The translations under genes and the position numbers were made by a program. The notes under the pieces were generated by a model. It ran no database searches. It was not told where the DNA came from and worked only from the letters and a program-made list of their open reading frames with translations. Below, piece after piece: positions 1 through 5,515 of a stretch of 8,170 bases of DNA (its first letter is position 1; the number at the start of each line of letters is the position of its first letter). Source of the stretch: Rhodocyclaceae bacterium (lineage in GTDB: Bacteria; Pseudomonadota; Gammaproteobacteria; Burkholderiales; Rhodocyclaceae); NCBI GenBank assembly GCA_030682595.1, contig JAUXNZ010000009.1, positions 1 to 8,170 of the forward strand. The letters run 5' to 3'.

Positions 1-14
1 CTGCTGGCTCATTT

Positions 15-60
15 AAGAAACTCGCCGGGCCGCCCCAAGAGTTTCTTGCCCCTTGAGGGG
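15..60. repeat. Palindromic intergenic element downstream of yidC
   Basis: A perfect 9-bp inverted repeat (AAGAAACTC at 15-23, GAGTTTCTT at 39-47) encloses a 15-nt G+C-rich loop. It is followed at once by a second small palindrome, CCCC-TTGA-GGGG, at 49-60. It lies 35-80 nt beyond the yidC stop codon. On the minus strand the first hairpin could serve as a weak transcript end for the rpmH-yidC operon, but no clean T-tract follows, because the T residues sit inside the stem. The mix of short G+C palindromes also resembles dispersed intergenic repeats of betaproteobacteria. That resemblance is from memory and was not tested. The inverted repeats are directly visible; the role is open. Confidence 0.5.
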
Positions 61-94
61 AGAACCGAGCGCAGCGAAGATTTGCGGGGTGGGC

Positions 95-1723
95 TTAATG
101 GGATTTGAGCCCGGCACTTTCGATCATGCGATTGACCTGCCACTGCTGGGCGATCGACAGCGTGTTATTGACAACCCAGTAGAGCACCAGGCCCGACGGG
201 AAAAAGAGGAACATGCCGGTGAACACGATCGGCATCCAGAGCATGATCTTGGCCTGGATCGGATCGGGTGGCGTCGGGTTGAGCTTGGTCTGGATGAACA
301 TCGTCGCGCCCATGAGAATGGGCAGGATGTAGAAGGGATCTTTCGCCGTCAGGTCGGTGATCCAGCCCAGCCAGGGCGCGCCGCGCATCTCGACGGTGCC
401 GAGCAACACCCAGTAAAGCGCGATGAAGACGGGAATCTGCACCAGGATGGGCAGGCAGCCGCCGAGCGGATTGACCTTCTCCTTCTTGTAGAGCTCCATC
501 ATTTCCTGATTCATGCGCGCCTTGTCGTCGCCGTAGGCTTCTTTCAGCTTGGTCAGCTTGGGCGTCAGCACGCGCATCTTGGCCATGGACTTGTAGCTGG
601 CGGCGGACAGCGGAAAGAACACCACCTTGATCAGCATGGTGAGCAGGATGATCGCCCAGCCCCAGTTGCCGACAAATTTGTACAGCCAAGCCAGCACCCA
701 GAACAGCGGCGCGGCGATCATCGTCAGCCAGCCGTAGTCGACCACCAGGCTTAAGCCCGGAGCGATCTGATCGAGCTTGTCCTGCTCCTGCGGACCGGCG
801 TAGAGCGGCACGCTGAGCTTTTCGCCGGCCAACGGCACAACCACGCCCGCCGCGAACAGTTCGCCGCCGAGTTGGCGCGTGAAGAATTCACGCTCGCCGG
901 CGGCGGGGAGCCAGGCCGAGAAGAAATAGTGCTCGACCAGCGCGACCCAGCCGTTGTCGGACTGGGTCGGATGCTTGTTCTTGCCGCCGAAATCCGTGAA
1001 GTCGACCTTCTTGAACTTTTCCTGATCGGTGTAGATGGCCGCGCCGGTAAAGGTCATCATCATGGCGTTGGCGCCCGCGGGCGACTTGTCGTCGCGCGTC
1101 AGCTGGAAATAGGCGCTGGCGCCGGCTGGCGGAGCGACGCCCACCAGGGCATGCTCGACGTCGACCAGATAACTGCCGCGCTTGAAGACATAGGTCTTGA
1201 CGACCTTGCCACCCCCCTCGATGGGGGCTTCGAGCGCCACGCGCACTTCGTTTTCACCCTCTTTCAAGGCCAGCGATTCGGCGGGCAGGCGCCAAACCGA
1301 TTTGTGATTGGGCAGGCCGACACCAATCAGTCCCGACTGCGCGCTGTAGAAATGCGCCGTGTCGAACAGAATGAAATTTTCTTTCTTGTTTTCCGTCGCA
1401 TGGTGGTGCAGCAGTTCCAATCGCACCAGATCGCCGCCCTGGGCGGAGATCTCGGCAACCACCAGGTCGGTCTTCACTTTCACGACGGCACCGGGCGCGG
1501 CGGCGGGTTCGCCGGTGGCGGGCACGGCGCCCGGCGCGGCGGCAAAAGTCGGCGCTGACGGGACGGCGGCACTGCTGGCCCCGCCGGCTTGGGTCTGGAC
1601 AGCGCCCTCCTGCTGCGCGGCTGTCGCCGGCTGGGCGGGTTGCCCCTGACGTAGCCAGGCATCCCAAAGCATCATGATCGAAAAGAAGAAAACCAGCAGC
1701 AAAATCAGGCGTTGATTGTTCAT
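95..1723 (-). CDS. yidC: Membrane protein insertase YidC
   Basis: A 542-residue Oxa1/YidC/Alb3 family insertase that places inner-membrane proteins, alone or with SecYEG. Residues 5-24 form the N-terminal membrane anchor. Residues 26-79 are an Ala/Pro/Gly/Gln-rich linker. About 80-325 form the large periplasmic domain typical of Gram-negative YidC. The conserved five-helix core follows, with hydrophobic segments near 333-372, 421-443, 464-478 and 493-520. The cytoplasmic C1 hairpin region (373-420) carries the charged stretch KSMAKMR. The groove position held by Arg366 in E. coli is Lys366 here (LIKVVFFPLS), a conservative positive charge. The ATG at 1723 is chosen because it starts directly before the anchor MNNQRLILLL. 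The same frame stays open upstream to 1825 inside yidD, but that 34-residue extension is not YidC-like. No strong Shine-Dalgarno is visible. The gene is last in the rpmH-rnpA-yidD-yidC operon, 59 nt after yidD, and ends with TAA. Family assignment is very secure. Confidence 0.97.
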   Translation of the reverse strand: MNNQRLILLLVFFFSIMMLWDAWLRQGQPAQPATAAQQEGAVQTQAGGASSAAVPSAPTFAAAPGAVPATGEPAAAPGAVVKVKTDLVVAEISAQGGDLVRLELLHHHATENKKENFILFDTAHFYSAQSGLIGVGLPNHKSVWRLPAESLALKEGENEVRVALEAPIEGGGKVVKTYVFKRGSYLVDVEHALVGVAPPAGASAYFQLTRDDKSPAGANAMMMTFTGAAIYTDQEKFKKVDFTDFGGKNKHPTQSDNGWVALVEHYFFSAWLPAAGEREFFTRQLGGELFAAGVVVPLAGEKLSVPLYAGPQEQDKLDQIAPGLSLVVDYGWLTMIAAPLFWVLAWLYKFVGNWGWAIILLTMLIKVVFFPLSAASYKSMAKMRVLTPKLTKLKEAYGDDKARMNQEMMELYKKEKVNPLGGCLPILVQIPVFIALYWVLLGTVEMRGAPWLGWITDLTAKDPFYILPILMGATMFIQTKLNPTPPDPIQAKIMLWMPIVFTGMFLFFPSGLVLYWVVNNTLSIAQQWQVNRMIESAGLKSH

Positions 1724-1782
1724 GGTGAGGGGGCGTCTCGGTGGCGCTTTGGCGTCAGGATGATTGAAATAGGTGCGCCATT

Positions 1783-2004
1783 CTAAGGCACGGGATCGTG
1801 TCCGCCCGGATGCCATGGATTGCATCGGCCGACGCGCCGCAAGGACAGCCAGAGTCCCTTGAGGGGACCATGGCGCTCCAGGGCTTCAATGGCGTAGTGC
1901 GAACAGCTCGGATAGAAACGGCAGGAAGGCGGCAACAGCGGGCTGATCACCAGTTGATAACCGCGCACCAGCCAGATCAGCGGCTTGGCCAGAAAGTTTT
2001 TCAT
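1783..2004 (-). CDS. yidD: Membrane protein insertion efficiency factor YidD
   Basis: A 73-residue member of the YidD (UPF0161, DUF37) family, small membrane-associated proteins that assist YidC-dependent insertion. The family core is intact: an amphipathic N-terminus (FLAKPLIWLVRGYQLVISPLL), then PPSCRFYPSCSHYA with Cys28 and Cys34, then GRCNPWHPGGHDPV with Cys61. The ATG at 2004 overlaps the rnpA stop by four bases (ATGA), which suggests translational coupling and decides the start. A GTG at 2022 in the same frame would add six residues but lies within rnpA and is less likely. The stop is TAG. The length is slightly short but normal for the family. The place between rnpA and yidC is the standard proteobacterial one. 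Confidence 0.95.
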   Translation of the reverse strand: MKNFLAKPLIWLVRGYQLVISPLLPPSCRFYPSCSHYAIEALERHGPLKGLWLSLRRVGRCNPWHPGGHDPVP

Positions 2005-2408
2005 GGCGTGGTTTTCTGGCACAGTTGATCAAACAATCCAACGATCTCCGCCCGCCAGGCCGCCTGGCTCCGCGGGTTGATCGCCGCGGCACACGCGGCA
2101 GCGGAACCCACGGGCCGCGCCAGGCGCAACACCAGGTCGAACGGCGGCAATCCGGCGCGGCGCAAGCGGAACAGTTCGCGCGCCTGGCGCTTGATGGCAT
2201 TCCGCAGCACGGCTGCGCGCGCCTGTTTTTTGGGAATCACCAGACCGAGGCGGGCGTGAGACCTGTCGTTCGGCCGGTAGTGCAAGGCAAAACATGGGCC
2301 GCGCAAAACCTTGCGGGCCGCAAAGACCTCTGAAAATTCCGTAGCTACCCGCAGCCGGAGCTGCCGGTCGAAGCCAAAGTTTTCAGCAGTAACGACGCCG
2401 CTGCTCAA
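2001..2408 (-). CDS. rnpA: Ribonuclease P protein component
   Basis: A 135-residue basic protein subunit of RNase P. It binds the catalytic RNA and the pre-tRNA 5' leader during 5' end maturation. Residues 11-19 (FGFDRQLRL) match the family N-terminus, and the RNR-type motif is present at 69-74 as RNAIKR, followed by QARELFR. The third motif position is Ala rather than Arg. The C-terminal half (FDLVLRLARP onward) fits the usual fold. The start must be the TTG at 2408: an in-frame TGA lies directly upstream, and there is no ATG or GTG between it and the conserved FGFDRQLRL. No good Shine-Dalgarno precedes it, and rpmH ends only 8 nt upstream, so translation is probably coupled to rpmH. The stop TGA overlaps the yidD ATG. 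The product call is secure; the exact start is slightly less so. Confidence 0.95.
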   Translation of the reverse strand: MSSGVVTAENFGFDRQLRLRVATEFSEVFAARKVLRGPCFALHYRPNDRSHARLGLVIPKKQARAAVLRNAIKRQARELFRLRRAGLPPFDLVLRLARPVGSAAACAAAINPRSQAAWRAEIVGLFDQLCQKTTP

Positions 2409-2416
2409 TCAGGCAA

Positions 2417-2551
2417 TCAAACGGCCAGACGGCGACGCCCCTTGGCGCGACGGGCGTGAATGACGGCGCGGCCGCCACGGGTACGCATGCGGACGAGAAA
2501 GCCGTGGGTGCGCTTGCGGCGGACGACGGAGGGCTGATAGGTACGTTTCAT
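2417..2551 (-). CDS. rpmH: 50S ribosomal protein L34
   Basis: A 44-residue, very basic ribosomal protein of the large subunit. The sequence starts MKRTYQPSVVRRKRTHGF and ends AKGRRRLAV, matching L34 along its whole length. Family members are normally 44-46 residues, so it is complete. It is the first gene of the leftward operon and is preceded by its own promoter and a good ribosome binding site (AAGGA, 9 nt before the ATG). It lies 8 nt before the TTG start of rnpA, the near-universal bacterial arrangement. Thirteen arginines make it unmistakable despite its size. The stop is TGA. Confidence 0.98.
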   Translation of the reverse strand: MKRTYQPSVVRRKRTHGFLVRMRTRGGRAVIHARRAKGRRRLAV

Positions 2552-2560
2552 GACCGGGGT

Positions 2561-2565
2561 TCCTT
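2561..2565 (-). promoter_or_regulatory. Ribosome binding site of rpmH
   Basis: On the minus strand AAGGA lies 9 nt before the rpmH ATG. It is the only clear Shine-Dalgarno in the leftward operon and supports rpmH as the main entry point for ribosomes. Confidence 0.8.
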
Positions 2566-2581
2566 ACGAGAAAAGCGCGCG

Positions 2582-2611
2582 ATTACAACCTGTTAGGCAC
2601 GTCTTTGTCAA
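2582..2611 (-). promoter_or_regulatory. Sigma-70 promoter of the rpmH-rnpA-yidD-yidC operon
   Basis: Read on the minus strand, a perfect -35 TTGACA (2611-2606) is followed after an 18-bp spacer by -10 TGTAAT (2587-2582), which matches 5 of 6 consensus bases. Transcription would begin near 2575, giving a leader of about 24 nt that contains the Shine-Dalgarno. This is the best promoter in the window and fits strong expression of a ribosomal protein. A DnaA box lies 30 bp upstream of the -35, so some effect of DnaA on this promoter is possible but only inferred. Confidence 0.8.
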
Positions 2612-2641
2612 GCGGTATTTCAGGCCGCCGCCGCCGAAGCT

Positions 2642-2650
2642 TGTGGATAA
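2642..2650 (-). promoter_or_regulatory. DnaA box (perfect) in the dnaA/rpmH divergent region
   Basis: TGTGGATAA on the plus strand is the exact reverse complement of the consensus TTATCCACA. It lies 112 bp upstream of the dnaA ATG and overlaps the candidate -35 hexamer of the dnaA promoter (2644-2649). This is the classic geometry for autorepression by DnaA. Confidence 0.85.
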
Positions 2651-2672
2651 CTTTCAGTGAATTCGTTAGAAT
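2644..2672 (+). promoter_or_regulatory. Candidate dnaA promoter
   Basis: The -35 is TGGATA (2644-2649, 4 of 6 matches), the spacer is 17 bp, and the -10 is TAGAAT (2667-2672, 5 of 6). Transcription would start near 2679, leaving an untranslated leader of about 84 nt. The -35 lies inside the perfect DnaA box. An alternative promoter, TTGAAA (2715-2720) and CATAAC (2738-2743) with a 17-bp spacer, would give a leader of only about 13 nt. Both are pattern matches; the first is preferred for its better -10 and the box overlap. Confidence 0.55.
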
Positions 2673-2710
2673 GCGCCGCTTCGCACAGTCGCACGGTTCC
2701 ACCGTCGGTA

Positions 2711-2732
2711 GCGGTTGAAACAGCCGTTGAAA
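2711..2732 (+). repeat. Short direct repeat in the dnaA leader
   Basis: GCGGTTGAAA (2711-2720) is repeated as GCCGTTGAAA (2723-2732), with one mismatch and a 12-bp period. It lies 31-52 bp before the dnaA ATG. The first copy contains the -35 of the alternative dnaA promoter. It could be a protein-binding site or chance; nothing else supports a role. Confidence 0.3.
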
Positions 2733-2762
2733 GTGGCCATAACACAATTTTCATAGGTTTAA

Positions 2763-4163
<1,401 letters not shown>

Positions 4164-4204
4164 TGCCCATCTTTAACAAACCATTGAACAACCCCGGAAA
4201 AAAA

Positions 4205-4213
4205 TGTGGATAA
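4205..4213 (-). promoter_or_regulatory. DnaA box (perfect), oriC
   Basis: TGTGGATAA, the exact reverse complement of TTATCCACA. It faces the forward box at 4241-4249 as an inverted pair, with 27 bp between them. Confidence 0.85.
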
Positions 4214-4240
4214 GTTTCACTTTTCTTCTGGAAACCCGAG

Positions 4241-4249
4241 TTATCCACA
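4241..4249 (+). promoter_or_regulatory. DnaA box (perfect), oriC
   Basis: An exact TTATCCACA. It is the last high-affinity box before the A+T tract and lies in direct tandem, with a 10-bp period, with the weaker box at 4251. Confidence 0.88.
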
Positions 4250-4250
4250 A

Positions 4251-4259
4251 TCCTCCACA
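4251..4259 (+). promoter_or_regulatory. Degenerate DnaA box, oriC
   Basis: TCCTCCACA matches the consensus at 7 of 9 positions. It lies one helical turn (10 bp) after the perfect box in the same orientation, so a DnaA molecule held at the strong box could load a second one here cooperatively. Confidence 0.5.
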
Positions 4260-4284
4260 ATGGGCAGCCGGGTCGCACAAAGAC

Positions 4285-4323
4285 TTATAAGTAATATAAC
4301 TAATTGTTTTTAATTTAATTTAA
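4285..4323. other. DNA unwinding element with triplicate TTTAA
   Basis: Only 3 of these 39 bases are G or C, in a window that is otherwise G+C-rich. The tract ends in three exact tandem copies of TTTAA (4309-4323). It sits between DnaA boxes on both sides, the expected place for initial strand opening. The proximal part also contains -10-like hexamers (TATAAG at 4286, TATAAC at 4295), but neither has a matching -35, so a dnaN promoter is not claimed. Confidence 0.7.
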
Positions 4324-4327
4324 CCTG

Positions 4328-4336
4328 TTACCCACA
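4328..4336 (+). promoter_or_regulatory. Near-perfect DnaA box, dnaN side of oriC
   Basis: TTACCCACA differs from the consensus at one position (C for T at position 4). It lies 4 bp beyond the A+T tract, so the tract is bracketed by boxes. Confidence 0.6.
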
Positions 4337-4363
4337 ATAACCCTCGCCCCTCATCATCATCGT

Positions 4364-4369
4364 AAGGAG
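4364..4369 (+). promoter_or_regulatory. Ribosome binding site of dnaN
   Basis: AAGGAG lies 9 nt before the ATG at 4379. It is the best Shine-Dalgarno in the rightward gene set and fixes the dnaN start. It contrasts with the weak sites of dnaA and gyrB, in line with the clamp being needed in larger amounts than the initiator. Confidence 0.85.
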
Positions 4370-4378
4370 TTTTTAAAG

Positions 4379-5494
4379 ATGCTCCTATTTAAAGGACCTC
4401 GGGATCAGTTTTTAACGCCATTGCAGGCGGTATGCGGTATTGTCGAAAAACGGCATACCCTGCCCATTCTGTCGAACGTACTGATCGAAAAATCGGGCGA
4501 GCGGCTGACCCTGCTGGCAACCGACATCGAGATGCAGATTCGTTCCGTGACGACATCCAGCGGACCGGAAAATGTCGCCATCACGGTGGCGGCGCGCAAG
4601 CTGCAGGACATCCTGCGTTCATTGCCTGAAACCGTCGAGGTCAGCCTGACGCTTGACGAACGGCGTCTGCAGCTCAAGGCGGGCAAGAGCCGTTTCAACC
4701 TGCAGACCATGCCGGCGGAGGAGTTTCCGCGCATGACCGAATCCACGGGGCAGGCAGCCGTGCTGAAGCTCACGCAGCGGCAGTTCAAGCGCCAGCTGGC
4801 CCTGGTGCAATACGCCATGGCCCAGCAGGATATTCGTTACTACCTCAACGGTTTGCTGCTGGTCGCCCAGCAAGGCGAATTAAGGCTGGTCGCCACGGAT
4901 GGTCATCGGCTGGCGTATGCCAGCGAGGATATCGGCGAGCAAAAAGCCGGTCAGCAGGAACGCATCGAAGTCATCCTGCCCCGGAAGACCGTGCTCGAAT
5001 TGTCGCGCCAACTGGCCGACAACGACGAAGCGCTGGAGATCTCGCTGGCGGCAACCCAGGCACGCTTCAGCTTCGGTAGCGTGGAATTCGTCAGCAAGCT
5101 GATTGATGGCAAGTTTCCCGACTACGAGCGGGTCATCCCCCAGCACCAGAGCAAGGTCATTCCCCTTGACCGCGCCACCTTCCAGCATTCGCTGCAGCGG
5201 GCCGCGATTCTTACCAATGAAAAATTCCGCGGCGTGCGCCTGGTGCTCGGACCGGGCAGCTTGAAGATTCTGTCGACCAATGCCGAGAATGAAGAGGCGC
5301 GGGAAGAAATTGAAATTGAATATTCAGGCGAAGAGCTCGATGTCGGCTTCAATGTCAATTATCTCCTCGATGTGCTCAACAACGTAAGCAATGAAATCAT
5401 CGAAATTCGCCTCGCCGACAGCAATTCCAGCGCGCTGCTGATGCTGCCGGGGAATGACCGTTTCAAATATGTCGTAATGCCGATGCGTATTTAA
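4379..5494 (+). CDS. dnaN: DNA polymerase III subunit beta (sliding clamp)
   Basis: A 371-residue clamp, close to the E. coli length of 366. Two copies form a ring on DNA that tethers polymerase III and other clamp-binding proteins. The three repeated clamp folds span roughly 1-125, 130-250 and 255-371. Recognisable motifs are KRHTLPILSN (24-33), YYLNG (154-158), the cleft-lining VATDGHRLA (171-179), SKLIDGKFPDY (239-249), FNVNYLLDVLN (324-334) and the C-terminal VMPMRI, whose MPMR residues line the peptide-binding cleft. The start is set by the strong Shine-Dalgarno. The gene follows oriC and precedes gyrB by 21 nt, so dnaN and gyrB are very likely co-transcribed. No truncation or odd residues were seen. 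The stop is TAA. Confidence 0.99.
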   Translation: MLLFKGPRDQFLTPLQAVCGIVEKRHTLPILSNVLIEKSGERLTLLATDIEMQIRSVTTSSGPENVAITVAARKLQDILRSLPETVEVSLTLDERRLQLKAGKSRFNLQTMPAEEFPRMTESTGQAAVLKLTQRQFKRQLALVQYAMAQQDIRYYLNGLLLVAQQGELRLVATDGHRLAYASEDIGEQKAGQQERIEVILPRKTVLELSRQLADNDEALEISLAATQARFSFGSVEFVSKLIDGKFPDYERVIPQHQSKVIPLDRATFQHSLQRAAILTNEKFRGVRLVLGPGSLKILSTNAENEEAREEIEIEYSGEELDVGFNVNYLLDVLNNVSNEIIEIRLADSNSSALLMLPGNDRFKYVVMPMRI

Positions 5495-5515
5495 GGCAGC
5501 TGACCGGGACTTTGC

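Larger units (their letters stand above)
4164..4378. other. oriC: Putative chromosomal replication origin (oriC)
   Basis: This 215-bp dnaA-dnaN spacer has all the parts expected of an origin. Two perfect DnaA boxes (4205-4213 reverse, 4241-4249 forward) and a degenerate one (4251-4259) are followed by a G+C-rich step (about 4261-4276), an extreme A+T tract (4285-4323), and another near-perfect box (4328-4336). The two perfect boxes are inverted and flank GTTTC (4214-4218) and GAAAC (4231-4235), so the segment could form an imperfect cruciform. There is no GATC in the spacer, so Dam/SeqA-type control as in E. coli is not expected. If the origin is here, dnaA is replicated head-on while the rpmH operon, dnaN and gyrB are co-directional. 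Assignment rests on box clustering and the unwinding tract, not on GC skew. Confidence 0.8.

Noticed and set aside
53..1558. Long plus-strand open frames (233 and 228 codons) opposite yidC.
   Set aside because: Their His/Gln/Asp/Gly-rich products are typical of reverse-complement shadows of a G+C-rich gene; the minus-strand frame is clearly YidC.
1724..1825. A 34-codon N-terminal extension of yidC running into yidD.
   Set aside because: The residues before MNNQRLILLL are basic and unlike any YidC N-terminus; the membrane anchor begins right at the ATG at 1723.
2694..2715. Two mutually exclusive small hairpins in the dnaA leader that share ACCG (2701-2704).
   Set aside because: The stems are only 4 bp, too weak to claim an attenuator or riboswitch.
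4286..4300. TATAAG and TATAAC hexamers as -10 elements of a dnaN promoter.
   Set aside because: No acceptable -35 lies at the right distance, and such hexamers are expected in an A+T tract of this kind.
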